From Taxillus chinensis (Eukaryota > Streptophyta > Magnoliopsida > Santalales > Loranthaceae): a stretch of DNA of 64,000 nucleotides. Positions 33,802-44,568 of this stretch are shown here, in pieces. Each line of letters starts with the position of its first letter. Positions within the stretch are counted from its first letter, which is position 1. The stretch covers positions 38,702,107-38,766,106 of the forward strand of contig CM042091.1 in the NCBI GenBank assembly GCA_023512835.1, read 5' to 3'. The translations under genes were made by a program, and so were the position numbers. Below the pieces are notes generated by a model. It did not search any database and was not told the origin of the DNA. It was given only the letters and a program-made list of their open reading frames with translations.

Positions 33802-34575
33802 CACAAGCTACCACCCAAGCTTAAAGATCTAGGTAGTTTCACTTTGACCTGCACCATTGGCACCTCGCGACTAGAGCAAGCCCTATGTGATTTAGGGGTG
33901 AGTATAAATCTGATGCCAATGTCCATCTATCGACGACTGGGCTTGACAGGAATACATCCCACTTCCATATCTTTACAATTTGCTGATCGCTCGATAGGGC
34001 CAGCGGGCATCATTGAAGACGTTTTAATCAAGGTGGATCACTTTATCTTCCCAGTGGACTTCATTGTATTGGAAATGGAGGAAGAAAAAGGAGTCCAACT
34101 GATTCTTGGAAGGCCATTCCTGAGTACCGGAAGGGCCTTGATCGATGTAAACTCAGGGGAGTTGATACTGCGTGTGGATGAAGATGCAGTGGTGTTCAAC
34201 ATGGAGCGTTTGATGCGCAAGGCGAATGATCATTCCAGCTGCTATTGGATTGATCAGATTGCTGAATTCGTGGACAGCTACTTCGAAGAGAGCTTGATCA
34301 CTGAAAGCTTGGATCACGAATTGCAGCAGGTGGATTTTGCTGAGGCGGTACTAGAAGAGACTTATGAAGTGCCTTCCTTAGAAACTGAATCCTCAGCAAT
34401 CAAGGAACCCTTGCCAGTTCTGAAGCAACTCCCAGAACATCTGAGGTACAAGTTTTTGGATACACAGGGGCGTTATCCTGTGATAGTAGCTGCGTCCTTA
34501 ACAGTAGAAGAAACCAGTCAGCTACTAGAAGTCTTAAGGGAGCATAAGCAAGCCTTGGGGTGGTCTCCTGGATGA
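33802..34575 (+). pseudogene. ATH aspartic protease
   Basis: Protease domain with ALCDLGVSINLMPMSIYRRL; the active-site triad reads DLG rather than DTG, normal for Athila. The conserved QLILGRPFLSTGRALIDV and a long linker to RT follow. The segment is open from 33844 to 34572, but a TAG at 33799 separates it from the gag-side frame and a stop follows at 34573, before RT. Confidence 0.9.
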
Positions 34576-36015
34576 TATAAAAGGTATAAGTCCAGCAGTC
34601 CGCATGCACAAGATACCTGATGGAGGAGTCTTATACTCCTACCTGTAGAGCGCCAACGCAGGCTCAATCTCGTAATGAAGGAAGTCATTGGCAAGGAGAT
34701 TCTGAAGTGGAGGAAAGCTGGCATCATATATGCCATTTCAGATAGCTCCTGGGTTAGCCCAGTGCAAGTGGTTCCCAAGAAGGGCGGCATGACAGTGATA
34801 CGCAACGAGAAGAATGAGCTCATTCCATCCCGCACAGTGATCGGGTGGTGCGTGTGCATCGACTATCGCAAGCTGAACAAAGCCACTCGTAAGGACCACT
34901 TTCCTTTACCTTTCATTGATCAAATGCTAGATCGGTTAGCTAGTTACCCATATTATTGTTTTCTAGACGGTTATTCCGGATACAACCAGATAGCAGTTGC
35001 CCCGGAGGATCAAGAGAAGACTACATTCACGTGCCCTTTTGGCACGTATGCTTTCAGGCGTATGCCATTTGGTCTCTCGCAACGCACTCGCTACTTTCCA
35101 GGAGGTGCATGATGGCAATATTTCAAGGGTTGGTGGAGGACATTATGGAAGTCTTTATGGATGACTTCTCGGTATTTGGTTCATCTTTCTCCATCTCGCC
35201 TCGTAAACTGGAAACCGTGTTGATCCGATGCAAGGAAAAGGACCTGGTGTTGAACCGGGAGAAGTGTCACTTCATGGTCAAGGAAGGAGTCGTCCTTAGG
35301 CATAGAGTGTCCCGGACTGGGTTGGAAGTAGACAGAGCGAAGATCTCCACCATTGAGAGTCTACCTCCTCCCACCAATGTGAAGGGCATTCGGAGCTTTC
35401 TGGGTCATGCAGGGTTTTATCGGCGGTTCATCAAAGATTTCTCCAAAATTGCCAAGCCCCTAAGCATGCTTTTAGAGAAGGATGTTCCTTTCGTGTTTTC
35501 TGAAGACTGCCTTCAGGCATTTATAGTGCTGAAAGAGAAGCTCAGTTCAGCACCAGTGATAGTAGCTCCAGACTGGTCACAACGCTTTGAGCTGATGTGT
35601 GATGCGAGCGACTTTATAGTCGGAGCGAGTGCTTGGGCAGAAACGGGACAAGGTTTTCAAGGCAATATATTATGGCAGTCGCACACTCGATGTGGCCCAG
35701 CTCAATTACACTACTACAGAGAAGGAGTTACTCGCTGTGGTGTTTGCTTGTGATAAGTTTCGGCCGTATCTATTGGGAACTAAGGTAATTGTTTACACCG
35801 ACCACGCTGCCTTGAGATACTTGTTTAGCAAGAAGGATGCTAAACCCAGGTTGATCAGATGGGTTTTGTTACTCCAAGAGTTTGATCTGGAGATTAAAGA
35901 CTTGAAGGGGACTTCCAGCACTATGGCAGACCATTTATCAAGGCTAGAGCTAGGGGAAGGTAGTACTCAAGGTTCTACTATTTCGACACCTTCCCTGATG
36001 AGCAGCTCTTTATAG
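34576..36015 (+). pseudogene. ATH reverse transcriptase and RNase H (broken)
   Basis: RT fingers ([20 protein letters not shown]), palm (FLDGYSGYNQI, RRMPFGL) and the catalytic MEVFMDDFSVFG at about 35145-35180. The thumb shows IRSFLGHAGFYRRFIKDFSK. RNase H follows with [24 protein letters not shown] and [12 protein letters not shown], then [12 protein letters not shown]. Shifts occur near 35080 (inside the MPFGL region) and near 35630 (within RNase H), so three frames are used. All catalytic Asp residues of the RT palm are kept. Confidence 0.93.
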
Positions 36016-36099
36016 CCGAAGCACGAGACGCCATGGTTTGCTGATATAGTGAACTATCATGCATGCAACTATGTACCTACCGAGTTCACTTATTAGGAA

Positions 36100-37316
36100 A
36101 AGAAGAGGTTCCTCTTTAATGCAAGAAGATACATTTGGGATGAGCCTGTCCTCTACAGGCAATGTACTGATCAGATCATCAAAAAATGTGTGCCAGAAGA
36201 GGAAGTGGACAGCATACTGAGGCATTGTCATTCATCTGACTATGCTGGCCATTTTGGAGTGCAAAGAACGGTGGCAAAGATCCTACAAAGTGGGTCTTAC
36301 TGGCCAACCATGTTCAAGGACACATACACCTTTGTTAAGTCATGTGATCAGTGTCAAAGAACAAGAGGGATTACAAGGAAGCAAGAGATGCCCCAAACTG
36401 GCATTATGCCAGTAGAACTTTTTGATATATGGGGAATCGATTTCATGGGACCTTTCCCACCATTAGATGGGTTTTCCTACATCCTTCTAGTTGTTGATTA
36501 CCTCTCAAAGTGGGTTGAAGCTATACCCACTAGGAAGAATGATGCTCAGGTGGTAACCAAGTTCCTTCGCCGCAACATATTCAGTAGGTTTGGAACACCT
36601 AGAGCAATTATCAGTGATGAAGGGAGTCACTTCTGCAATAAGCTTTTTGAAATGCTCTTAAACAAATATGGAGTTCAACATAGGTGTACTTCAGCCTATC
36701 ATCCACAAGCAAACGGCCAAGCTGAAGTCTCAAACTGTGAGATCAAGCAAATTTTGGAGAAGACAGTGGGAGGCAACCGAAAAGATTAGTCTCTAAAACT
36801 CGATGAGGCGTTGTGGGCTTACCGCACAGCATTCAAAACGCCCATTGGAATGTCTCCTTATCGTCTACTGTATGGAAAGGCCTGCCACTTGCCTATTGAA
36901 TTGGAACACAAGGCATTTTGGGCAGTTAAAAAGCTGAACATGGATCCCAATGTTCTTTCTGTGAACTATGATTGCACCAACTAAATGAGTTGGAGGAATT
37001 TCGCTTCAATGCCTATGAGAGTACTAAACTGTACAAGGAGAGGTCTAAGCTCAGACATGATAAGAAGATCAGCCCCTCTACCGTTGAACCAAGGCAGAAG
37101 GTGCTTCTCCTTAATTCCAGAATTAAACTCTTCCCTGGGAAGCTACGATCTAAGTGGATGGGGCCTTATACTGTTATAAAGGTTTTCCTATATGGCAGTG
37201 TTGAACTCCAATCAACCTCTGGGCAAATATTCAAAGTAAATGGTCAGCGTGTGAAGCCATACTACATTCAAGACCATGTTAAGGAGGTTGATCATTTCAC
37301 TCTGAGCACACCTTGA
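36100..37316 (+). pseudogene. ATH integrase
   Basis: Zinc-binding HHCC domain (HCHSSDYAGHFGVQRT ... CDQCQR) and catalytic core with the D,D,E triad: Asp in WGIDFMGPF, Asp in IISDEGSHF and Glu in GQAEVSNCE. Integrase inserts the cDNA. A TAG at 36787 ends the main frame after VGGNRKD. The rest continues past the stop ([31 protein letters not shown]) and, after another shift near 36965, in 36972-37316 (LFPGKLRSKWMGPYTV), the usual C-terminal segment. No chromodomain. Confidence 0.93.
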
Positions 37317-37762
37317 CAGAGGGGACGGTTAAGCTAAAGACCTAAACTCAGCGCTTCATGGGAGGCAACCCATGGTGATTTCTTTTCCTTTTTATTCTAT
37401 TTTATTTTATTGTTATATTTTATTGTGTGCTTTAACCCATAGTCTGTAGGGAGTGCATGTCTGCTTTGTTTTAATTTTCTTTGCGGCATTTGAACCGGGG
37501 CCTAGGCCCATATTTCTTTGATGGAGCTTATTTCGCTTGGGCTTACTTGGGCCTGTGTATCGAACTTTAGATAAATTTTCTAAGGCCCAAATCCAAGCCC
37601 GGTTGAATTGAATCGAGGGGCCCACTCCAATCTATTGCCAAACCAAGGAGATGAGATGGTATTTTGGGCCCACTAACCGACACGTTTTTGTCCTTGGGAG
37701 ATGGGCTACTAGCCTGTCAAATTTCAAGCAACTTTGGATTTCCTTTAGGGTGTCAACTAGCT
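37317..37762 (+). other. ATH spacer after pol
   Basis: Non-coding stretch after the integrase stop, T-rich then mixed; no domain seen. It leads into the G-box region upstream of the accessory gene. Confidence 0.6.
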
Positions 37763-38230
37763 TGCCCGTGCGAAGCAGTATTTCACGTGCACATGTATAA
37801 TGGATCTACAGTTCATCCATGACCTACTGGTGAAATTTGGACAAAAAAGGACCTGACCGTGAAAAGGCTTTTTGCGTGCACAAGGGTAGGATGGTCCAAT
37901 TGATTTGAAAGTTTGCACAAAGAACACTAGCATCCTCCAGACCTTTCTTAGACCTGCCCGTGAAAACGCTTTTCACGTTCACAAGGATAGAAGCGTCTTT
38001 TCGATCTCAAATTTTGGTGGAAGACAGCTGGAAGTGTCTAGATTCATCCAAGCCCTGCCCATGAAATCACGCTTTTCACGTGCACACTTGCCTTTATCCA
38101 ATCAGTCTGAAGTTTCGGTGGGAGACAGCTGGTATCTGCTAGAGTATTCTTTGTTCTGCACGTGAAAATAATGGAGCACTTTAAGAGGATCATTTTCATC
38201 TTTTACCCTTGTGGCGAATCACTATAAATA
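37763..38230 (+). promoter_or_regulatory. Candidate internal promoter of ATH accessory gene
   Basis: Contains four imperfect hairpins with the pattern CCGTGAAAA...TTTTCACGTGCAC (about 37764-37792, 37857-37881, 37956-37982, 38057-38084), a fifth half-site TGCACGTGAAAA at 38157, and a TATA box TATAAATA at 38223-38230, about 83 bp before the ATG at 38313. The same G-box hairpin plus TATA layout is found in the LTR U3. Function is inferred from this resemblance. Confidence 0.6.
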
Positions 38231-38312
38231 GGGAGGGGCTCCAAGCTTAAAACACACATCTCATACTTTCCTCTTCCTTCCTGCTGAGAGCAAATTCCTT
38301 TTTGGGTTAGTC

Positions 38313-40473
38313 ATGGTGCGCACAAGGAGAGCCCGCCAAGGAGAAGGCAGTCCTGAAGCCTCTGCCACCTCTATGCCTTCGGCATTGAGAGAATCCGACA
38401 CGATCTTCGTGGGGAATGTGCTTGATTGGGAGATCCTGGAGTCCTCCACGCTTGACTGGACTGAAGAAGTTATGACCAAGCTGCAAGCTTTGGGGCTGAG
38501 AAGGTTAGTATGTGCTCGCAGTGATCTATATTACCCTGCCATGTTAGACTTTTATAATTCAGTCTATGTCAATGAGGAAGATGATGAGATAATTGGGGAG
38601 GTTCAAGGTGTCTTAATTTCTATTTCCCCTGCTATGTTGAGAGATTGCTTTGATCTGCCAAATCCCATGCATGCAATACCTGATTTGAACTCAGGAGATT
38701 ATGGTAGAGCTTTACAGTATAATAAGGAATTTGGGAAACGTCGGCAATTTACTAAAAACGGATTTCATGGGAAATACCGTTGCCTTGCCAATTTGGTAGG
38801 GAGGTGCTTACTGTTACAGACTAGTGGCGTAGACTCAGTCCCTAAGTCCCATTTGGAGTTTATGTTTTGCATTGATCATCAGTTACACATTGATTGGGCT
38901 GCTGAAATTTTTAAACTGTGAAAACGGGACATTCACAAATGTTTATATGGTCGACTACTTAGTATGCTTCTGCAATATCAATATGGTCATCTTAGTGCTC
39001 AAGTAGTCCCCACTGTTTTCCCGGATAACCTGCGGTAACGAGTTCTCCATCCAGAGGGTGCCTTAGGCGTTAGCTACAAGGGAAAATGGGGAGATAGTAT
39101 CCACGTCGCTCCACAGCCTTCACGTCATAGTGTACATATGGAGCTACCCACTGAGCAGTTTAGGGACACCTCTACTCCCATGAATGCCCGCCGATAGCAC
39201 ATCTTCTAGTTGACTGCCATGTACATGCAGTTCAATGTTCACAAGGAGGAAGTCTACAACTTCTTCCAAGGCGTCAGTGGCCAAGTTATCAGTGAAGCTG
39301 ACGTTCTTAACTGGGCCTTCACTAATGGCCACATCACAAGACTTCAGCTAGATGAGTTACTCGAGTACATCGCTCAAGACCAATAAGCAACCTCTCGTCC
39401 ATCTGCCCGATCATGGGAAGCCCCGGAGCCAACTCCTATTGCTTCTTATGAAAACTTACGGAGGCAAATTGCTCAACTACAGGAGGTATAGGAGGAAACC
39501 GTTCAGGAGATCGGGCTACTAAAGAAAAATCAAACTCTCATCCTCAAGGAGCAGAAGGAAGTCAAAGGTCTGCTTGGTAAGATCTGGAAGGCCCTGGGGA
39601 AGAAGAAGAAGAAAACTCCTACACCTCCTGTGGAGAATCCATTTGACACACCGTCACCTCCGGTACAGCAGCACGCTGCACATAGCGAAGAGACATCAGA
39701 GTATCCACAGTATCTGCAAGAGGCGGAGCCCTACACCGCTCCACCCTTTCCTCCAGCAGCTCCCATTTATTTTACACCACTAGCAGGGCCCAGCTCTTCA
39801 CAGGCCCTTGTTCCCTTAATCCAGCCATTGCAATGGTGGTCTGGTGCGTCATCAGAAGCTCCCCATGAAGATAACCTAGAGGAGCCCGTCTACATTCATC
39901 TCCATTCGGCCCTCTCCACTACTGATGCCACAGCTGCTTTTCAGCAGTTTACTTACGGAGACACCTTGCAAGCGCGCTTTACGCGTGATTCCGAAGTCTT
40001 CACGTCATCCTATTTGCAGCGTATCCTAGCTGATGAGTACTTATCTTCCGATGATGTTGACTTATTCTGCCATACGATGCGACACGTGGTGGAGGCTGAG
40101 CCCAACGACTACCCTTTGGCTCAGTACACCTCTATCATGCTGTGCGAGATATATGAGCAGCCATTAGAGGAGCACATTTTCCACACGAAAGAAGAAGCTC
40201 GTCCATGGTTTCTTGAAAAAAATCAAAAATGCACTCAGAAAAGAAGGGTTGTTGACATCCAAGTTTCCTTTGGTGCACTTCAATGAAATGGAGCTTCCCC
40301 AACAACCTGATCAATTCAGTTGTGGGATTTTTGTCTGCTATTATTTGATAGCTCTATTGCAGCATAAGGATATTTGGGCGCTCACGGGAGAAACATTGGC
40401 TGACTTTGTCGCGCGTCTTAGAAGAATGGTGGCCCATGTTATCTTTTACTACAGCGTACCCACCAACCGGTAA
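38313..40473 (+). pseudogene. ATH accessory gene: Athila ORF1-like domain plus Ulp1-like C-terminus
   Basis: One frame from the ATG at 38313 to about 40210, broken by stops at 38919, 39036, 39195, 39207, 39384 and 39489. The N-terminal 200 residues (DTIFVGNVLDWEILESSTLD, SDLYYPAMLDFYNSVYV, GVDSVPKSHLEFMFCIDHQL) resemble the Athila 'ORF1' family. A coiled-coil stretch (about 39455-39620) ending in a Lys run follows, then a Pro-rich linker (39640-39860). The C-terminal part has SYLQRILADEYLSSDDVDLF, like the N-terminal helix of Ulp1/C48 SUMO-type proteases. After a shift near 40213 at an A-run comes QQPDQFSCGIFVCYYL, like the Gln-to-Cys active-site block. I do not see the His/Asp part. Role unknown. 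Confidence 0.75.
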
Positions 40474-41828
40474 CGGTCTTCTTCCTTTTTCCTTCTACCT
40501 TTCTATGGGCATCGCATCGTTTAAGTGTGTGGGGGGGGGGGGGATTTCCCTTGAACCGGTTGCTTATTTATTTACATGCTTGCTTTGTTTTTTTTTTATG
40601 TTTTTGCTGTGACTGTATGTTTTGCCTGTGAGGTGCATGGCTACAAAGGTGTGTAATTTGGGTTGACTATATTGACCACCTTAGTATCTTGTTCTGATAA
40701 AGATGTTTCAATCGTTAAGGTGTGTTATAAGTTAGTTGAGCATGTGTTTACTTTTTGTATGATATCACCATGATTTTGGAGCTGACATTTGAATAGTAAG
40801 TTGAGCATGTTATGTTAGGATGAGCTTTGTAAACCCTGAAGTTGTGTGCAGAATAGGCATATACTTTTTGAGAGCACCATTATCTTGCCTTTGAGTGTAT
40901 TTTATGGGTTATTGGGTTACCAATTTGCTCTTAATGTTCATTACTAGCTATTTAATGGTTGGAGTTACTTAGGCATAAGAAAGTACCTGTTCGTGGCTCA
41001 GTGTTTGGTGTATGGTGTTAGTGATTCAAGTATTTCAGTTTAGTTCTTGTTTAAAAAAAATATTGTTGTTTATGTGCAACAAAAGGGTTGTGTGAGGAAA
41101 ATAGCAGAGTTGTGTGAGGAAAATAGCAGAGTGAATAATTCATCAAGGGAGAGCATAAAATGCAACCTTGTAAGGTTATTATTTAAAAGAAGTGTGCAAA
41201 AAAAAAAAAAGTTTTGCAGAATAAAAGCCATAATGGCTCAGTTTTGTTTATTTAGAATGTTGAGCTCAATTCTTTGGCGCAAGATGTGTTTTATCAGTCA
41301 TTAGAGTAGAGTGTGAGTTCATTGAGCAAAGTAAAGTGTGTGAGTTGCATAAAGTAGACTAGAGGGTGTGTTTTCCTTGACGAGCACAATGGGGACCTCT
41401 CATGTTTACTTGGCAAAAACATAATCAATAGCTAGTAGCGAGTGTAAGAGTAGATCCTCAGTTGTTAGGCATTGATAGTAAGGCATGAGAGGAGAGAAAA
41501 GAAAGTTATATTTGAGTGAGGCTGCTCTAACCTTGGTAAGGACTCTCAGGGGGAGGTAAGTTTCATTTTATCTTTGCATGTTTGCTTCTATCTGAACTGT
41601 TAGTAATGATATTACATGGTTGTTGGACTTGATAGTAAGGGCATATTTAGATTAATTTGTGATTCATTTTAGCTATTGGAATGTCTACTTCATCATGATA
41701 GAGTTGTATGTCTTGGGAAACCATGCCTCTCTTGTTTGTTAGTTTATTCTTTCTTTTCAGTTTGACTGTGTGTTTGTTTTTTTTTTTTTTTGCTTGAGGA
41801 CAAGCAAAGGTTGAAGTGTGGGGGAATT
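40474..41828 (+). other. ATH 3' non-coding region and polypurine tract
   Basis: About 1.35 kb without a gene. It contains a G-run of 13 (about 40530-40542), a tandem duplication of a 22-bp unit GTTGTGTGAGGAAAATAGCA.. (about 41086-41130), an A-run (41198-41210), and ends with CTTGAGGACAAGCAAAGG and the polypurine tract GTGTGGGGGAATT (about 41816-41828), the standard Athila ending. Confidence 0.8.
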
Positions 41829-43336
41829 TGATAACGTGCATTTATGCCGTTATCCTAGGCCATATTTAGGGTGTTTTAGAGTATGTTTTGTACCCATTTG
41901 CATGATATTTTACACATATTTGCTCTAATCCCTAGGAAGACCATGTTTGGTGTATAGTTGTACTTTTTGAGTGTTTTTGGCAGGTTTTGGAGCAACTTTT
42001 CCCACACACCTTCACTAGATCACTCCATACACTCAAGAGGAAGCTATAGGAAGAAGATGGAAGCAAAATGAAGGCAAAATCAAGGTGCACGTGAAAAGGC
42101 TTTCTCACGTGCAAGGAGTTTATTACATGGATGCCTTCTACAAATCAAGAGGAAGCTTTGGAGCAAATTTGAGTCGAATTGGAGCTGCACGTGAAAAGGG
42201 TCTTCTTACGTGCATTCTCGCGTGCAGGCATTTTTGAGCTCCAAATGATGTGTTTTGTTGTTTTAATCATTTTCCTCTGAAGAACTGGGGTCAAATTTGG
42301 TGTAGTTTGAGTGTTATTAAGCCTAGAACGTTGAATAGTGTCACTAACCAAAACGACGTCGTTTTGGCTATGACCACATTTATAATTAGGGCACACCTTT
42401 TGTAACCCTAATTTGGCCCACTAAATCCTATAAATAGGGGGCTTTGGAGGCATTGTAAATCATCTTGAGTAAGAGAATCTGATCTGAGTTCTGAAAAAGA
42501 GCTATAGCCATTGCTAAAAGATCGGATTGTCCTTGGCAAGGAGCGATTTGCGGCAGCAGACGCCAGAGTCTTTGGAGGCTGGAGTCCGGGTTCATCTAGG
42601 GTTCTTCCTTTATTGTCCTGGTACTGTAATCATGTTCTTTCTTATAATTTCTATTGCTTTTGTCATGATCATGGAGTAGTTTTGTTAGTCTAAGGGAGCA
42701 ATGTAGCCCCCAATATATTGTATTCAATTTGGTTATAGTTATTCAATAAAATAAAAATCGGTTCTTGTTTAATTCACTGCTTGAATGGAAATGCCTAGTT
42801 TATGCATAATTAGGTAATCTTAGCCCTTGTCTAGGGTGGAACACTAGTGAATTAGATTTAATGTTGTATGACGGACCAAGTCTACAACTATTAGATTGTT
42901 TATCTACCTTGATCACTTTTATTCACATGGACCAAATGGGATAAAAGCCTTAAATCTATCTTAGCATGGACCAAATGTAAGATAGGTAGGAGATAATCAA
43001 CATGAACATGAACTAGAACATAAATCAAGAACAAGAGCCATAACCAGATTATTACAATCCATTGGGTGGTAATCATTGTGACCCTAGATCCTTAATCACT
43101 GCAATTTCTATACCAATAGCTTGCCAACATTCTGATTTAATCACTTTTGCTTCAAACTATTTGCACAACAAAAATCAATTGTCCAGGACATAAATTCAAC
43201 TTGTTAGCTCGGTGCTTGCTGCTTAACTGCATTAGCTACCTCCCTGTGGGTTCGACAACCAGAGTCTTAATACTCCATTTTATTACTTGACCAGTGCACT
43301 TGCTGCAAAACCTATAGACATAACATTTACAGGTCA
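41829..43336 (+). repeat. ATH 3' LTR
   Basis: 1508 bp, TGATAACGTGC to CAGGTCA. It carries a perfect 20-bp palindrome CCAAAACGACGTCGTTTTGG at 42348-42367 and TATAAATA at 42429-42436. It differs from the 5' LTR by scattered substitutions and a 12-bp deletion between direct CACGTGCA repeats near 42107. Confidence 0.95.
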
Positions 43337-43341
43337 TAGGG

Positions 43342-44563
43342 GTTCTGTCTTTCCTGGTCTATCCTGGGGCTAAGCCCTGTGTAAAAGATTTATAGAGTCT
43401 ATATTGTTGTTGCTATAATATTTATATGTAAATTCATATAGGTGTGACCTCCTATATGAATGTTGGCCTTCAATGGCGTCTTGGTGTGATTATGGCTAGT
43501 GCATGTTAAATGTTCGATAAAATGCCTGTGTGAATATGCCCATGTGAATACGCCTAGGATGTGTTTGATAATATGCCGGTGTGGCTGCATCTTTGAGTTT
43601 GTGAATGTATGCATGCTAAGTGTTTGAAGTTATGCCTATGTGACCACGCATATTAAGTGTTTGATATTATGCCTGAATGGCCATGTTGTGCTGCATGTTT
43701 GCTTTTATACCTGGAGGGTGTGGAAGCTCGGGACTGTTTATGTTAGCCTATGAGGCTGTGGAAACTATTGGCCTGAAGAGGCGGTTAAATCACTTGCGGT
43801 TAAACCATTGGCCTGAAGAGGCGGTTAAATCACTTGCAATTAAACCATTGGCCTGAAGAGGCGGGTAAATTACTTGTGGTTAAACCATTGGCCTGAAGAG
43901 GTGGTTAAATCACTTGCGATTAAACCATTGGCCTGAAGAGGCAGTTAAATCACTTGCAGTTAAACCATTGGCCTGAAGAGGCGGTTAAATCACTTGCGGT
44001 TAAACCATTGGCCTGAAGAGGCGGTTAAATCACTTGCTTGAGATGGTTAAAGTGTAAGCATGTGTGGCAGTGAAAGATTGTATTTGATGATGTGGATGGT
44101 TTGTTCATATATCTGTTGAAATCATTGTATCACAACACTGCACTTGTACACATGGCATGTAGATGCTAGGAGCATGGGATGGGTTGGCGAGACATGATCC
44201 CTATTGAGCTGTGGTTGCTCACCCCTCCTACTGTGATTGTTTTTTTTTACAGGGACCTACAGGCGTTAGGTGGGAACACCAAGGTGGAAGACTTTCTACC
44301 TTGTGGCTTTACTTCTTATGTTATTTGAGTGTTTTGTCAAATGTTATGTCGAGAGACTATTGTAACTCCAAATGGAGATGATGTAATGGATTTTGGAATT
44401 TAATAACAATAAGTGGTTTACCTTTCAGTTATTTGTGGATTATTATGAATGTGTTTGTGGTCCTGCTTGGATGTTGGATTCTGTACATCTACCCCTTGCC
44501 CACCGGGTGGGTAAAGGGAAGTCACGAACCGGTTCCCTCGGGTTGAAAATCCGAGGCGTGAGA
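43342..44563 (+). repeat. G4 3' LTR, last part
   Basis: Resumes with AGGGGTTCTGTCTTTCCTGG-type sequence after the ATH target duplication (43337-43341). It contains the 40-bp minisatellite (43770-44040) and ends CGAGGCGTGAGA, followed by the AGCCT duplication. Confidence 0.92.
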
Positions 44564-44568
44564 AGCCT

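Larger units (their letters stand above)
30159..43336 (+). mobile_element. ATH: full-length Athila (Ty3/gypsy) retrotransposon
   Basis: A 13.2-kb element with two LTRs (30159-31677, 41829-43336), tRNA-Asp primer site, gag, protease, RT, RNase H, integrase, a long spacer, an accessory gene and a polypurine tract. The target duplication is TAGTG/TAGGG (one mismatch; the uninterrupted LTR at 18930 reads AGGTAGGGGTT). Athila lineage follows from the gag (FLQICNTIKINGVSDDAIKL), the protease with DLG instead of DTG, the primer site and the extra gene after pol. All genes carry stops or shifts, but domains are easily read. Confidence 0.95.
18294..44563 (+). mobile_element. G4: internally deleted Tekay-like element carrying G3 and Athila
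   Basis: Both ends are fixed by a perfect AGCCT duplication (18289-18293 and 44564-44568). Removing it rejoins the SIRE accessory frame (W-S-L / D-H-V). Own parts: 5' LTR (18294-19626 plus 28216-28799), an internal region of only 685 bp (28800-29482), 3' LTR (29483-30158 plus 43342-44563). No primer site, gag, protease, RT or RNase H remains; only the pol C-terminus does. Confidence 0.92.
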
